A DNA stretch of 64,000 bases from Gallaecimonas xiamenensis 3-C-1 (GCF_000299915.1 NZ_AMRI01000018.1:24016-88015), one strand, 5' to 3'. Positions 18,915 through 30,185 are shown, counted from the first letter of the stretch. Numbers and translations: made by a program. Notes: generated by a model not told the origin, from the letters alone.

Positions 18915-20052
18915 AGAGCAGGCAAATGCCGCCCAGCACCATGCCCCAAAAGGCGCTGCCCACCCCCCATAGGGTCATGCCCGAAGCGGTAGCCAGAAAA
19001 GTGACCAGGGCCGGTTCCAGGTAATGGGGGTCGGCCAGTGCTCCCTTCAAGCTGGCGGCCAGGGTCCCCAGCAAGGCAAGGCCAGCCAGGGCCATCACCA
19101 GGGCCAGCGGCATGGCGGCAAAGAGCGCCACTATGCTGGCCCCAAAGAGCCCGGCCAGCAGATAAAAGCCCCCTGCCGCCACCGCCGCCTTGTAGCGCCG
19201 GCGCGGCTCTGGGTCGGCCTGCTCCCCCATACAGATGGCAGCGGTAATGGCGGCCAGGTTAAAGGCGAAGCCCCCCAGGGGCGCCAGCAGCACATTGGCA
19301 AGGCCGGTGCCGGTCAATACCGGGGAGATGGGGGCCTGGTAGCCTTGGCTGCGCAGCACCGCCACCCCCGGCAGGTTTTGCGACGCCATGGTCACCACAA
19401 ACAGCGGCAGAGCAATCCCAAAGGCCCCCTGCCAAGAAAATGCTGGCCATTGCCATTGGGGCATGGCCAGCGCCAAGGCCACGGCCCCAGTGCCAAAGCC
19501 CCCCTGCAGCCAGGCCACCAGGCAGCCGGTCAACAACACCAGCAACATGGCGTAACGGGGCAGCCATTGTTTGGCCAGCAGGTAGCAAAGCAGCATGGGG
19601 CCCACCAGCCAGGGGCTGGCCTGCAGATGGCTGAAAAGGCCCAGACCAAACTGCAGCAGGATACCGGCCAACAGGGCATTGGCCAGGGCCAGGGGAATTC
19701 TGTCCATGACCCGGGCAAAAAGGCCGCTGACACCGCAAAGAAGGATCAGCAGCCCCGACAGCATAAAGGCACCGTAGGCCTCGGCCAGGCTGTGCCCGGC
19801 CAGGGCGGTGACCAGCAGCGCCGCCCCCGGGGTGGACCAGGCGGTCAGTATCGGCACCTTGTACCAGAGGGAAAAGCCGGCCGAGGTCAGCCCCATCCCC
19901 AGGCCCAGGGCCAGGATCCAGCTGCCTATCTGGCCGCTGTCGGCACCGGCGGCCTGGGCCGCCTGGAAGATAATGGCCACCGAGCTGGTAAACCCCACCA
20001 ATACCGCCACCAGGCCGGCGGCCAGGTGGCTGGGTGCCAGGGCTTTTGTCAT
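18901..20052 (-). CDS. benE: BenE-type benzoate/H+ symporter family transporter
   Basis: 383 residues from the ATG at 20052, which has an AAGGAGG Shine-Dalgarno; upstream in-frame codons run into the operator repeats. The protein is almost entirely hydrophobic, about 11-12 helices. It begins with GLVAVLVGFTSSVAIIFQAA and has AWSTPGAALL, the BenE/Xan-Ura-type motif, around residue 70. Known BenE proteins take up benzoate with protons, but the actual substrate here may be another small aromatic or unknown acid, as no benzoate catabolic genes are nearby. It is divergent from an XRE-cupin regulator, a common arrangement for BenE transporters, and is probably regulated by it. Confidence 0.87.
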   Translation of the reverse strand: MTKALAPSHLAAGLVAVLVGFTSSVAIIFQAAQAAGADSGQIGSWILALGLGMGLTSAGFSLWYKVPILTAWSTPGAALLVTALAGHSLAEAYGAFMLSGLLILLCGVSGLFARVMDRIPLALANALLAGILLQFGLGLFSHLQASPWLVGPMLLCYLLAKQWLPRYAMLLVLLTGCLVAWLQGGFGTGAVALALAMPQWQWPAFSWQGAFGIALPLFVVTMASQNLPGVAVLRSQGYQAPISPVLTGTGLANVLLAPLGGFAFNLAAITAAICMGEQADPEPRRRYKAAVAAGGFYLLAGLFGASIVALFAAMPLALVMALAGLALLGTLAASLKGALADPHYLEPALVTFLATASGMTLWGVGSAFWGMVLGGICLLFKPR

Positions 20053-20084
20053 CACTGCCTCCTTGTGGTGCCGGCGGCACCCTT

Positions 20085-20127
20085 GTACGCTATAACGCAC
20101 AGCCTACCGCCGTGCGCTATAACGCAC
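20085..20127. promoter_or_regulatory. Two near-palindromic operator-like repeats between benE and the XRE-cupin gene
   Basis: Two copies of a 16-bp near-palindrome, GTACGCTATAACGCAC (20085-20100) and GTGCGCTATAACGCAC (20112-20127), have starts 27 bp apart and differ at one base. The arms GTGCG/CGCAC are perfect in the second copy. Each contains TATAAC, a good -10 hexamer on the plus strand, so repressor binding would block RNA polymerase. The second ends 9 bp before the regulator ATG. They are probable sites for the adjacent XRE regulator, controlling itself and benE. Confidence 0.65.
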
Positions 20128-20136
20128 AAGCTCCCC

Positions 20137-20673
20137 ATGGATCCATTAAACCGACAAATACAGCAGAGAGTGAAAGCGGCCCGCCAGGAGCGGGGGTGGA
20201 GCCTGACGGTGGCCGCCGACAAGACCGGCGTGTCCAAGGCCATGCTGGGGCAGATTGAGCGGGGGGAGTCCAGCCCCACGGTGGCGACCCTCTGGAAGCT
20301 GGCCACCGGTTTTGGCCTGTCGTTTTCGGCCTTCTTGCTGGCCGGCAGCCCCTCACCCCTGGCCGATGCCGCCCAGATGCAGGTCACCACCCTGTTCCCC
20401 TACGACCCCCAATTGGGTTTTGAGGTGTTCGCCATTACCCTGGCACCAGGCTTTGAACGCCGCTCCGAAGCCCACAGGCCAGGGGTGGTGGAGCAGGTGG
20501 TGCCCCTCGATGGCAGCCTGGAGATCTTTGCAGACGGCCAGTGGCAGGCCGTGCCGGCGGGCCAGGGCCGGCGCTTTGAGGCTGACCGGCCCCACGGCTA
20601 CGCCAATCGCGGCCTGGTGCCGGTGACCTTCCACAACATCATCAGCTACCCCCATGAAAAAAGCCGCCCTTAG
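20137..20673 (+). CDS. XRE-family regulator with C-terminal cupin domain
   Basis: 178 residues from the ATG at 20137. The N-terminal helix-turn-helix (about 8-65) is typical: LTVAADKTGVSKAMLGQIERG and SPTVATLWKLATG. A cupin ligand-binding domain follows (about 100-178), with EVFAITLAPGFERRSEAH and a final beta-strand block. Such proteins are usually repressors or activators of a neighbouring transporter, with the cupin binding a small ligand. It is divergent from benE with two near-palindromic sites between. The short leader (9 bp after the second site) suggests a very short or leaderless transcript. The last codons form part of the terminator shared with kdsB. Confidence 0.9.
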   Translation: MDPLNRQIQQRVKAARQERGWSLTVAADKTGVSKAMLGQIERGESSPTVATLWKLATGFGLSFSAFLLAGSPSPLADAAQMQVTTLFPYDPQLGFEVFAITLAPGFERRSEAHRPGVVEQVVPLDGSLEIFADGQWQAVPAGQGRRFEADRPHGYANRGLVPVTFHNIISYPHEKSRP

Positions 20674-20683
20674 GCGGCTTTCT
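20657..20683. terminator. Bidirectional terminator between XRE-cupin gene and kdsB
   Basis: GCCGCC-TTAG-GGCGGC type hairpin flanked by six A on the left and TTTCT on the right. It is stronger in the minus direction (six T after the stem) and so mainly ends the kdsB operon. It overlaps the stop codon of the regulator gene. Confidence 0.8.
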
Positions 20684-20690
20684 ACAAGGC

Positions 20691-21449
20691 TTAGTGGCCC
20701 AATAGCTGGTTGACCCTGTCCAGATCGGCCTGGGTGTCGATACCGGCCGGCGGCAGCTGGCAGGCGTCGGCAACGATGATCCGTTCACCGTGCCACAGCA
20801 CCCTGAGCTGCTCTAAGGATTCGAGCTGCTCTAGGGAGCTGATCGCCAGCTGGGTGTAGCGGCGCAAAAAGCCGGCCCGGTAGGCATAGATCCCCAGATG
20901 GCGGCGCAGCAGGCCCCCTTCCAGCATGGGCCCCTGCCCCGCCAGCAGGCGGTTGCGCTGAGCCGGGATAGAGGCGCGGCTGAAGTAGAGGGCAAAACCC
21001 TGCTTGTCGGTCACCACCTTGACGGCGTTGGGGTTGACCGCCTCGGCCTCGTCTTCGATGGGGGTGGCCAGGGTGGCTACCGCCGCCTGTGGGTGGTCGG
21101 CCAGCAACTGGGCCACCTGGGCTATTACCGCCGGGGGCACCAGGGGCTCGTCTCCTTGGACGTTGACCACTATGGTGTCGTCAGCCAGGCCCAGTTTTTC
21201 GGCCACTTCCGCCAGGCGATCGGTGCCCGACTCGTGGTCGGCACGGGTCATCATCACCTGGCCCCCGGCGTCCTGGACCGCCTTTTGTATCCTGTCGTCG
21301 TCGGTGGCCACCCAGATCTGCTGGGCACCGGCGGCCTGGGCCTTATCCAGTACGTGCAGCACCATGGGCTTGCCCGCCACCGCCAGCAGCGGTTTGCCCG
21401 GCAGCCGGGTCGAGGCGTAGCGGGCCGGGATCACCACCAGGAAATTCAA
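20691..21449 (-). CDS. kdsB: 3-deoxy-D-manno-octulosonate cytidylyltransferase (TTG start)
   Basis: 252 residues. KdsB makes CMP-Kdo for the inner core of lipopolysaccharide. It starts [19 protein letters not shown], has ATDDDRI and VNVQGDEPL, and ends with the LEQLRVL...[11 protein letters not shown] segment, all typical. The family start aligns with a TTG at 21449 preceded by GAGGTG; this TTG overlaps the TGA of ycaR (TTGA), so translation is coupled. The order comEC-msbA-lpxK-ycaR-kdsB matches the E. coli ycaI-msbA-lpxK-ycaR-kdsB region. Confidence 0.97.
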   Translation of the reverse strand: MNFLVVIPARYASTRLPGKPLLAVAGKPMVLHVLDKAQAAGAQQIWVATDDDRIQKAVQDAGGQVMMTRADHESGTDRLAEVAEKLGLADDTIVVNVQGDEPLVPPAVIAQVAQLLADHPQAAVATLATPIEDEAEAVNPNAVKVVTDKQGFALYFSRASIPAQRNRLLAGQGPMLEGGLLRRHLGIYAYRAGFLRRYTQLAISSLEQLESLEQLRVLWHGERIIVADACQLPPAGIDTQADLDRVNQLLGH

Positions 21450-21634
21450 GGCAGCACCTCGTCCAGGCTCAGCTTGCGGGCCTCATCGGGCAGCATCACC
21501 GGGATGTCTCCACGAATGGGGTAGGCCAGCTTGTCAAAGCTGCAGCACAGTTCCTGTTTTTCCTCATCCAGCTTGAGTTTGCCTTTGCACAGGGGGCAGG
21601 CGAGGATGTCGAGCAATCGCTTATCAAAGGCCAT
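21446..21634 (-). CDS. ycaR: Trm112/YcaR family small protein
   Basis: 62 residues, Trm112-like fold: [31 protein letters not shown]. The first CxxC and the later Cys pair resemble a zinc ribbon. The family's bacterial role is not settled; in eukaryotes Trm112 activates methyltransferases. An AAGGAG site precedes the ATG, which overlaps the end of lpxK by 11 bp. Confidence 0.95.
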   Translation of the reverse strand: MAFDKRLLDILACPLCKGKLKLDEEKQELCCSFDKLAYPIRGDIPVMLPDEARKLSLDEVLP

Positions 21635-22592
21635 GACGGCTCCTTAGGGTGTCCAATACGGCCTGGCGCAGATCCGGCGTAAAAGCCGCCTCTACCGGCA
21701 CATAATACCAATGGTCGGCGGCAAAGGCCTGGCACTTGACCGCGTCTTTCTCGGTCATCACCAGGGGTCCCTCTACCCCCTTGAAATCCTCCGGGCCAAA
21801 GCCGTGATGGTCGGCAAAGGCCAGGGTCTGCTTGAGCTTGAGGCCGCGCTGGCCGAGGCTGTCGAAAAACCGCCCCGGGTTGCCAATACCGGCGGCAGCG
21901 CTTACCTCGTCCCCCAGCACTTGCCAGTCCAGGGGGGCGTCGTCTTTGACCCGGCGCGGCAGGCTTTGGGTCAGGCCCATGGCAAACTGGCCGGCGGCCG
22001 CGTCCTTGCCGTTAACCACCACAAAGTCCACCCCGTCCAGGCGCCAGGGGCCTTCGCGCAGGGGCCCTGAGGGCAGCAGGTAGCCGTTACCCAGCAGGCG
22101 CTGGCCGTCCATCACCACGATTTCGATATCCCGTGCCAGGGCGTAATGCTGCAGGCCATCGTCGCAGATGATGACGTCCAGCTGGTGCTGGGCCAGCAGC
22201 AACTCGATAGCCGCCCGCCGGTCGCCACCCACCGCCATGGGCAGGCCGCTGCGTTTAACCAGCAGCCGCGCCTCGTCCCCTACCTGGGTGGCGGGGCTGT
22301 CTTCGGCTACCAGGGCCGGGAAGGGCCCCTTGGCGCCGTAGCCTCGGGCGATAAGGCCGGGCTTGAGGCCGGCCTGTTGCAGGTATTCGGCCAGGGCCAG
22401 CACCACAGGGGTCTTGCCGTTGCCCCCCACCGACAGATTACCTACGACTATGACCGGCAGCGGCGGCCTATAGGCCTTTTTCAGGCCCTGGGCAAAAAGC
22501 TGGCGGCGCAGGGCGCTTATCAGCCAGAACAGGCCGGTCAGGGGCAGCAGCAGCCAGGCGCGCCAGCCGGCCCTTTGGTACCAAAAATCCAT
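21624..22592 (-). CDS. lpxK: Tetraacyldisaccharide 4'-kinase
   Basis: 322 residues. LpxK phosphorylates the 4' position of the lipid A disaccharide at the inner membrane. It has an N-terminal membrane anchor ([19 protein letters not shown]), a modified P-loop [16 protein letters not shown] and a conserved [19 protein letters not shown]. The ATG immediately follows the msbA stop; the GGGAG site lies inside the end of msbA. Confidence 0.97.
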   Translation of the reverse strand: MDFWYQRAGWRAWLLLPLTGLFWLISALRRQLFAQGLKKAYRPPLPVIVVGNLSVGGNGKTPVVLALAEYLQQAGLKPGLIARGYGAKGPFPALVAEDSPATQVGDEARLLVKRSGLPMAVGGDRRAAIELLLAQHQLDVIICDDGLQHYALARDIEIVVMDGQRLLGNGYLLPSGPLREGPWRLDGVDFVVVNGKDAAAGQFAMGLTQSLPRRVKDDAPLDWQVLGDEVSAAAGIGNPGRFFDSLGQRGLKLKQTLAFADHHGFGPEDFKGVEGPLVMTEKDAVKCQAFAADHWYYVPVEAAFTPDLRQAVLDTLRSRHGL

Positions 22593-24374
<1,782 letters not shown>

Positions 24375-24412
24375 GCTGTCAGCTCATTGCAATCAAGGCC
24401 GCTAGTGTAGCC

Positions 24413-26467
24413 TTAGCGTTGTCCCACGCCAACCGCCTGGCCCTCCCACCAAAAGCGCTTAAGTCCCTGACAACCCTCAACTGAACAAAAAAGCGCCCCT
24501 TGCTCACCAATAACCCAGGTTTGGGCCCCGCTCGCACGGTAACGGGCCAGTACCGGCGCCTTGGGAAAGCCAAAAGCATTACCCTTGCCGGTGGAGAAAA
24601 CCGCCAGCTCGGGCTGCACCTGGCGGATGAAATCGGGGCTCGATGAACTCAAGGAGCCATGGTGGGGCACCGCCAGCCACTGGGCCCTTGGCCAGGGCCG
24701 GCGCCCCTCGCTGCGCCGGCTGATATCACCGGGCAGCAGCAGGCTGTGGCCGGCGATATGGGTAAAGAGCACGCAGGAATGGTCGTTATCCTCGCCCTTA
24801 AAGCCTGCCGGGGGCCACAGCAGCGCCACCGGCTCTGCCCCCCAATGGAGCGCTTGGCCGCCGATACAGGGCTCTTGGCCTGGGCCGCTTTGCCCGGCCA
24901 GTACCGGCACCTTAAAAGCGCTGGCACCGCCGCTGTGGTCAAGGTCGCTGTGGGACAGCACCATCAGCGCCAAGCTGCGGCTTGCCGCCAGATAGCGGGC
25001 ACCGTCAAGGGCCCAGGGGCCGGGGCCGGTGTCTACCAGCAGCATCTGCCGGCCTTTGATAAGGGCGGTGGCACTGCCCTGCCCCACATCCAAAAACCAC
25101 ACTCCCTGCGCCGTGGGCCTTAACAGCAAGGCCCCGGCCAGGGCCAGCGCCAACATGGCCCGGGCCAGGCGTCTTAAGGGCAGCGCCGCCACCGGTAACA
25201 GCAGCAACCACAGCAGCCAGGGCCCGGGCAGGCTGCCGTTGGTAAAGGCCAGCCCCCACAGCAAGGCGCCAAGGGCGCCATCGGCCAGCTGCCAAGCCAG
25301 GGGCAGCACCAAACCCAACAGCAGCAATGGCATCACCACCAGGCTGACCAGGGGCACTGCCACCAGGTTTGCCAGCAGGCCAAAGGCCGGCACTGTGCCA
25401 AACAGCCACCACTGCAAGGGCCACAGCAAGAGCCCCAAGCCCAGCTGCAACACCAGCAAAGCCCGCCAGCCCCGGCTGGGAAAGCGCCACAAGGCCAACA
25501 GGATAAGGCCCACGGCACTAAAGGACAGCCAAAGCCGGCTGTCGAGCAGCACCAAGGGGTCCAGGGTGCCAAAGAGGGCCAGTAACCCCAGCCACAGGCG
25601 CCCGGCCATCACCGGCTGGCGCCACCCCAACCAAAGTACCCAGGCACTTAACGCCACCAGGGCCCGCAAGGTCGGCGGCGCCAGCCCCGACTGCCAAGCA
25701 TAAAGACCGGCCATGGCCAGCCCCAACAGCCAGCCTAGGCGCCGGCCGTTTCCGGGCAACAGGTGGCCAAGCCAGAGCCCAAGGCCTGCTACCAGAGCCA
25801 CATGCAAACCGGAGATAGCCAGCAGGTGGGCGGTGCCACTGCCTTGCAGCAGGGCCCGTTGCGGTTCACTGATGGCACGCCTGTCGCCGGTCAGCAAGGC
25901 CAACATCAGGCCCTGGTGGCGAAAGTCCGCCAAACGTTCCCCAAGGTATTGGTGCCAGCGGCGCTGCCAACTGGCCTGTCCCTCAACGCTGTCCAGACGG
26001 CGCACGTAGCCGGTCCAGGCGATCCCCATGGCAGCATCGCGGCGGGCCTGGGCCCTGCTGCCGGGGTTAAGGCGGTGATGCAGGGGTTTGAGACGCACCT
26101 GGGCGCGAAAGCGCTGGCCAGGCTCGGGGCGCTCCTCCTCGGCGTACCAGCCAAGGCGCGCTTTGACCGGCGCCAGCGCCTTGTCATCAAGTTCCTCAAT
26201 TGCTACATAAAGTGCTGACTCGGCTGCCAGAACCCGCGCTTCTATGCTATGGTCCTGTGCAAGCAACGGCGGCGCCGGTGTCAGGCTGCCCCACAGACAG
26301 CTGTAGCACAGCCCTACCAGAAAAACCGCCAGACGTTGCCACCCCAACCACAACAGCAGCAGCGCCAGGCCACAGAGCAGCGCCGTGGTACCTGTGGTTG
26401 GCAGCTGTTCCCAGAGAAAAGGGGTCACCAGGCCCAAAAGCCAGGTCAGTAAAGGCAAAACGTGCAT
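24413..26467 (-). CDS. comEC: ComEC/Rec2 family DNA-uptake channel with C-terminal MBL domain
   Basis: 684 residues. ComEC forms the inner-membrane channel for single-stranded DNA in natural transformation. An N-terminal helix group and DUF4131-like region are followed by the competence domain (LLTGDRRAISEPQRALLQGSGTAHLLAISGLHV) with many helices. The C-terminal metallo-beta-lactamase-like domain carries SHSDLDHSGGASAF and VPHHGSLSSS. All three parts are intact, so the channel is likely functional. It is upstream of msbA in the same direction, as ycaI is in E. coli, and divergent from the DUF2062 gene. No competence pilus genes are in the window. Confidence 0.94.
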   Translation of the reverse strand: MHVLPLLTWLLGLVTPFLWEQLPTTGTTALLCGLALLLLWLGWQRLAVFLVGLCYSCLWGSLTPAPPLLAQDHSIEARVLAAESALYVAIEELDDKALAPVKARLGWYAEEERPEPGQRFRAQVRLKPLHHRLNPGSRAQARRDAAMGIAWTGYVRRLDSVEGQASWQRRWHQYLGERLADFRHQGLMLALLTGDRRAISEPQRALLQGSGTAHLLAISGLHVALVAGLGLWLGHLLPGNGRRLGWLLGLAMAGLYAWQSGLAPPTLRALVALSAWVLWLGWRQPVMAGRLWLGLLALFGTLDPLVLLDSRLWLSFSAVGLILLALWRFPSRGWRALLVLQLGLGLLLWPLQWWLFGTVPAFGLLANLVAVPLVSLVVMPLLLLGLVLPLAWQLADGALGALLWGLAFTNGSLPGPWLLWLLLLPVAALPLRRLARAMLALALAGALLLRPTAQGVWFLDVGQGSATALIKGRQMLLVDTGPGPWALDGARYLAASRSLALMVLSHSDLDHSGGASAFKVPVLAGQSGPGQEPCIGGQALHWGAEPVALLWPPAGFKGEDNDHSCVLFTHIAGHSLLLPGDISRRSEGRRPWPRAQWLAVPHHGSLSSSSPDFIRQVQPELAVFSTGKGNAFGFPKAPVLARYRASGAQTWVIGEQGALFCSVEGCQGLKRFWWEGQAVGVGQR

Positions 26468-26503
26468 CCCTTATGTGGTTTCCTGGAGTGAATAAACGTT
26501 CCC

Positions 26504-27013
26504 ATGCCTAAGAAAACAATAAAGCGGTTCATGCCGGATCACACCAAGATCCGCAACCACAAGCACCTGAAGATCTTCGGAAGTCTGGTGCACGAACCCA
26601 ACCTGTGGTGCCTCAACCGCCGCAGCGCCGCCGGTGCTTTTGCCGTCGGCCTCTTTTGTGCCTTTATCCCCATCCCCTTCCAGATGCTGCTGGCTGCCGG
26701 TATGGCCATCATGTTCAGGGTCAACCTGCCCCTGTCGGTTGCCCTGGTCTGGCTGACCAACCCCATTACCATGCCCCCCATCTTTTACGCCGTGTACCGG
26801 GTCGGTGCCTGGCTGCTGGGCAATCCACCCCGCCATTTTGCCTTCGAGGCCAGTTGGGACTGGTTGGTGCAAAGCCTCGAGTCGGTAGGGCCGGCTTTTA
26901 TGCTGGGCTGTATCGTCTGCGCTCTGACTGCCGCCTTGGTGGGCTACTTTGGTATTTCCTGGCTATGGCGCTACTCGGTGGCCCGCAGTTGGCAAAAGCG
27001 CAAAGAGCGTTAA
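26504..27013 (+). CDS. DUF2062 membrane protein
   Basis: 169 residues. DUF2062 proteins are small inner-membrane proteins of unknown function, often next to comEC or lolCDE. The sequence starts MPKKTIKRFMPDHTKIRNHK, followed by NRRSAAGAFAVGLFCAFIPIPFQML, a highly conserved DUF2062 core, and ends with a helix and basic tail. The start is supported by family similarity rather than by a good ribosome site. A shared terminator follows the stop. Confidence 0.93.
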   Translation: MPKKTIKRFMPDHTKIRNHKHLKIFGSLVHEPNLWCLNRRSAAGAFAVGLFCAFIPIPFQMLLAAGMAIMFRVNLPLSVALVWLTNPITMPPIFYAVYRVGAWLLGNPPRHFAFEASWDWLVQSLESVGPAFMLGCIVCALTAALVGYFGISWLWRYSVARSWQKRKER

Positions 27014-27045
27014 AAAAAGCCCCATCCGAAGATGGGGCTTTTTAT
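27012..27045. terminator. Bidirectional terminator between DUF2062 gene and lolE
   Basis: Stem GCCCCATC-CGAA-GATGGGGC with seven A on the left and TTTTTATT on the right, so it can stop transcription from both sides of the tail-to-tail junction. Confidence 0.92.
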
Positions 27046-27062
27046 TGGCCTGTCTGCCAAGC

Positions 27063-28295
27063 TTAGCCGCCCGACAGCACCCTTGCCGGTTGTAGCCTGG
27101 CGGCGTGGAGCGCCGGGTATAGGGTTGCGGCCAGGGCCACCAGCAGCGCCAACAGCGCCGTGACCAGGGCGTCGGCCAGGTGGACTTGGGTGGGCAGGGT
27201 GTCGGTGAAATAAATATCCCCGGCCAGCACTGTGCTGCCGGTCAGCTGTTCCCACCCGCTCACCAGGGTCGGCAGCGCCATGGCCAGCAGCAGACCAAGA
27301 CCTGTCCCCAGCACCACCCCAAGGCCGCCCAGCATGCCGCCGCGCCACAAGAAGAGGCCGGTGATGGTGCTTTGGCGAGCCCCCAGGCTCCTGAGCATGG
27401 CGATTTGCGGCGCTTCCTCGCGCACCGTCACCATCAACAGGGAAATGATATTGAAGCTGGCCACCAGCATGATAAGGCCCACCACCAGGTAGATGATCAC
27501 CCTGACCATCTGGATATCCTGGTAGAGGTGGCCCTGGGTGCGGGTCCAATTGTCCATGTACAGGCCTTCGTGGGCCCGGTAACCCACATCCCTTGCCACC
27601 TGGTCGGCGGCAAAGACGTCCCGCACTTTCAGGCGCAGGCCTTCGGGGCGCTGCATTTCCTTCCAGCCGTTGGCGGTGGCGATGGGCAGGTAGGCCAGGC
27701 TGTAATCCAGCTGTCCCCCCACCTTCACCACCCCCACCAGGGTCAGGCGATGGCGGCGCGGCGTTGAAAGGCCGCCGGTGCCTGGTGGTGCCACCAGTAT
27801 GCTCAGCTCCTGGCCCACCTTGACCTTGAGCTTGTCGGCCAGGGCCTGGCCGAGGATAAGGCTGTTGGGGTTGGCCTCGAAATCACGGGTCATCTCGGCA
27901 GAGATAAGCCGGCCTATGCCCGACACCTGCTTTTCCTTTTCCAGGTCGATGCCTCGCAAGGCCAGGGCATTGAGGTGTTCGCCGCTGACCGCCAGGGCAT
28001 TGATGTTGCGAAAGGGCGCCACCGCCAACACCTGGGCATTGGACTCGGCCAGGCTGGTGAGGCTCTTGGGCCTTTTCAGTTCCCCTTTGACGGCGATCAG
28101 TTCCACCTGGGGCACCAGGGACAAAAAGCGCTCGGTCAGCACCTTTTGAAAACCGTTCATCACGCTCAGCACCAGTACCAACACCAGGCAGCCCAGGGCC
28201 ACACCGCTGACGGCGGCAATACGCAAGAAACGTTGCAGGCGGTTGAGGTGGCCCTGGCGGAACTGCCGCCAGGCCAGATGCAGACTCAGGCTCAT
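27063..28295 (-). CDS. lolE: Lipoprotein-releasing ABC transporter permease LolE
   Basis: 410 residues. LolC and LolE form the heterodimeric membrane part of the LolCDE complex that extracts outer-membrane lipoproteins from the inner membrane and passes them to LolA. It has an N-terminal helix, the LSVMNGFQKVLTERFLSLVPQVELIAV MacB-type start of the periplasmic domain, and C-terminal helices (VGLIMLVASFNIISLLMVTVREE). I assign it as LolE by order (C-D-E) and by the start of the protein. It overlaps lolD by 4 bp. Confidence 0.93.
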   Translation of the reverse strand: MSLSLHLAWRQFRQGHLNRLQRFLRIAAVSGVALGCLVLVLVLSVMNGFQKVLTERFLSLVPQVELIAVKGELKRPKSLTSLAESNAQVLAVAPFRNINALAVSGEHLNALALRGIDLEKEKQVSGIGRLISAEMTRDFEANPNSLILGQALADKLKVKVGQELSILVAPPGTGGLSTPRRHRLTLVGVVKVGGQLDYSLAYLPIATANGWKEMQRPEGLRLKVRDVFAADQVARDVGYRAHEGLYMDNWTRTQGHLYQDIQMVRVIIYLVVGLIMLVASFNIISLLMVTVREEAPQIAMLRSLGARQSTITGLFLWRGGMLGGLGVVLGTGLGLLLAMALPTLVSGWEQLTGSTVLAGDIYFTDTLPTQVHLADALVTALLALLVALAATLYPALHAARLQPARVLSGG

Positions 28296-28960
28296 GCTTC
28301 CTGCAAGACTCCCTTTTTAAGGGCCAACACCCGCTTCATCTTGGCGGCCAGGCCCCTATCGTGGGTCACCACCACAAAGGCGGTGCCAAACTCCTGGTTC
28401 AGCTCCTGCATCAGCTGGTAGACCTGCTCGCCGCTGGCCTCGTCCAGGTTGCCGGTGGGTTCGTCGGCCAATACCAGGCGAGGGGAATTGACCAGGGCCC
28501 TGGCCATGGCCACCCGCTGGCGCTCACCGCCAGACAGGGCCGAGGGCCTGTGATTAAGGCGGTGGCTGAGCCCTACCCTATCCAGCAGCATCCGGGCCCG
28601 CTCGTTGGCCTTGGCCGGGCTTTCCCCGTGGATAAGGGCCGGCATGGCGGCATTTTCCAGGGCGGAAAATTCCGGTAGCAGGTGGTGGAACTGGTAGACA
28701 AACCCCAGGCTCTGGTTGCGAAAGCGGCAGCGGCTTTCCTCGTCCCAGGCCAGCATGTCCTGGCCTTCGAACTGCAACTGGCCGCTGCTGGGCTGGTCCA
28801 GGGTGCCCATCAGGTGCAACAGGGTGCTTTTACCCGACCCGGACGAGCCGACGATAGCCAGGGTTTCGCCGGGCTCTACGGTCAGGTTCACCCCACCCAG
28901 CACGGCGGTTTCCATGCCTTCGTCCTGGTAGATTTTGGTCAGTTGATGACAACGCAGCAC
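28292..28960 (-). CDS. lolD: Lipoprotein-releasing ABC transporter ATPase LolD (GTG start)
   Basis: 222 residues. The ATPase of LolCDE. It has Walker [14 protein letters not shown], signature ALSGGERQR, Walker [14 protein letters not shown] and the switch His in VVVTHD. The start is a GTG at 28960 preceded by GAGGAA. The stop overlaps the lolE ATG by 4 bp, while 31 bp separate it from lolC. Confidence 0.95.
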   Translation of the reverse strand: MLRCHQLTKIYQDEGMETAVLGGVNLTVEPGETLAIVGSSGSGKSTLLHLMGTLDQPSSGQLQFEGQDMLAWDEESRCRFRNQSLGFVYQFHHLLPEFSALENAAMPALIHGESPAKANERARMLLDRVGLSHRLNHRPSALSGGERQRVAMARALVNSPRLVLADEPTGNLDEASGEQVYQLMQELNQEFGTAFVVVTHDRGLAAKMKRVLALKKGVLQEA

Positions 28961-28991
28961 TGTGGTTCCTCGTTGTGGCCCAAAGGCCTTA

Positions 28992-30185
28992 TTAATCGCG
29001 TTCCGTCAGCACGACGGCCGGGTCGATACGGCTGGCCCTATGGGCCGGAGCCAGGGTCGCCAGGGCACAGATCAAGATGACAAAGGCACCGATGACGCCC
29101 ATCTGTACCGGGTCACGCACCACCGGCAGCCCCTGGGGCCCATAGCCCCAGGCCACCCCGCCCAAGCCAATCACGTCCAGCACCAGGTTCAGGTGTTCGG
29201 TCAGCAAAAAGCCCAGGGACAGGCCAAGGGCCGAGCCCAGCAGGCCGGTGCCTATTCCTTGGGCCACAAAGATGCGCTTGAGGGCCTTGGGGGTCATGCC
29301 AAGGCCGGCCAGCACGGCGATGTCCCGGCGTTTGTCCGACACCAGCATGGCCAGGGCCGCCAGGATATTAAAGGCCGCCACGGCGATGATCAGTACCAGC
29401 AAGGTGGACATGGTGCGTTTTTCCTGGGCCACGGCGGCAAAAAAGTCCCCGTAGCGGGAGCGCCAATCCCAGAGCTGTTCACCCTTGGCGGCCAGGCGTT
29501 CAAAGGTCTGCACTGCAAAGGGGTCCTTGAGGGTGACCCTGAGCTTGTTCACCTCTTCCGGGCTCTGGCCATAAAGGCGGCGAAGGTCGCTGTAATGGGT
29601 GATGGCCAGCACGTCGTTCAGTTCAGAGGCCAGATCCACCACCGCCACCACGGTGAACTGGCGCTGGGCCGGCAGCCGGCCAAGGGGGGTATAGAGGCTG
29701 CGCCCCGGCAGGTAAAGGCGCACCACGTCGCCGACCAGCAGGTCCAGCTTGCGGGCCAGGCCGGCCCCCAATACCAGTTCGTACTGGCCAGCCCGGGGGG
29801 CCCTTGCCAAGTCAGGGAGATCGGTGCCTGGCCACCAGCCTTGCAACCAACCTCCTTGCAGGCCGTTCTGGCTTTGCAGCATCACTTCCCCGTCCACATA
29901 GGGAAAGGCGGCCTTGACCTCAGGGCTTTGGCCCAACTGGGCCGCCCTTTGCTGCCAGTCGGCAAAGCCCTGGTCCTGGCTCAGCACCAGGTGCGGCACC
30001 CTGTCCAGTAGCCGGGTCTTGAGCTGGCTTTCGAAACCGTTCATCACGCTCAACACCACCATCAGCACCATGACCCCCAGGGTCACGCCGAACAGGGCAA
30101 AGAGGTTAACGAAATTGGCAAAGCCGCCACGTTGGCCGCGCAGCAGGTAGCGGGTGGCGATGAAGAGCGAGGCTGGTCGGAACAT
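28992..30185 (-). CDS. lolC: Lipoprotein-releasing ABC transporter permease LolC
   Basis: 397 residues. The other permease of LolCDE. The N-terminus has LFIATRYLLRGQRGGFANFVNLFALFGVTLG and LSVMNGFESQLKTRLLDRVPHLVLS. A long periplasmic domain and three C-terminal helices (IAVAAFNILAALAMLVSDKRRDIAVLAGLGM) follow. It is first of the operon, so it is called LolC. The gene is divergent from the PilZ-like gene with 78 bp between, which must hold both promoters. Confidence 0.93.
   Translation of the reverse strand: MFRPASLFIATRYLLRGQRGGFANFVNLFALFGVTLGVMVLMVVLSVMNGFESQLKTRLLDRVPHLVLSQDQGFADWQQRAAQLGQSPEVKAAFPYVDGEVMLQSQNGLQGGWLQGWWPGTDLPDLARAPRAGQYELVLGAGLARKLDLLVGDVVRLYLPGRSLYTPLGRLPAQRQFTVVAVVDLASELNDVLAITHYSDLRRLYGQSPEEVNKLRVTLKDPFAVQTFERLAAKGEQLWDWRSRYGDFFAAVAQEKRTMSTLLVLIIAVAAFNILAALAMLVSDKRRDIAVLAGLGMTPKALKRIFVAQGIGTGLLGSALGLSLGFLLTEHLNLVLDVIGLGGVAWGYGPQGLPVVRDPVQMGVIGAFVILICALATLAPAHRASRIDPAVVLTERD

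Noticed and set aside
19024..20136. Extended N-terminus of the XRE-cupin protein
   Set aside because: This stretch is antisense to benE and contains low-complexity sequence; the helix-turn-helix starts right after ATG 20137.
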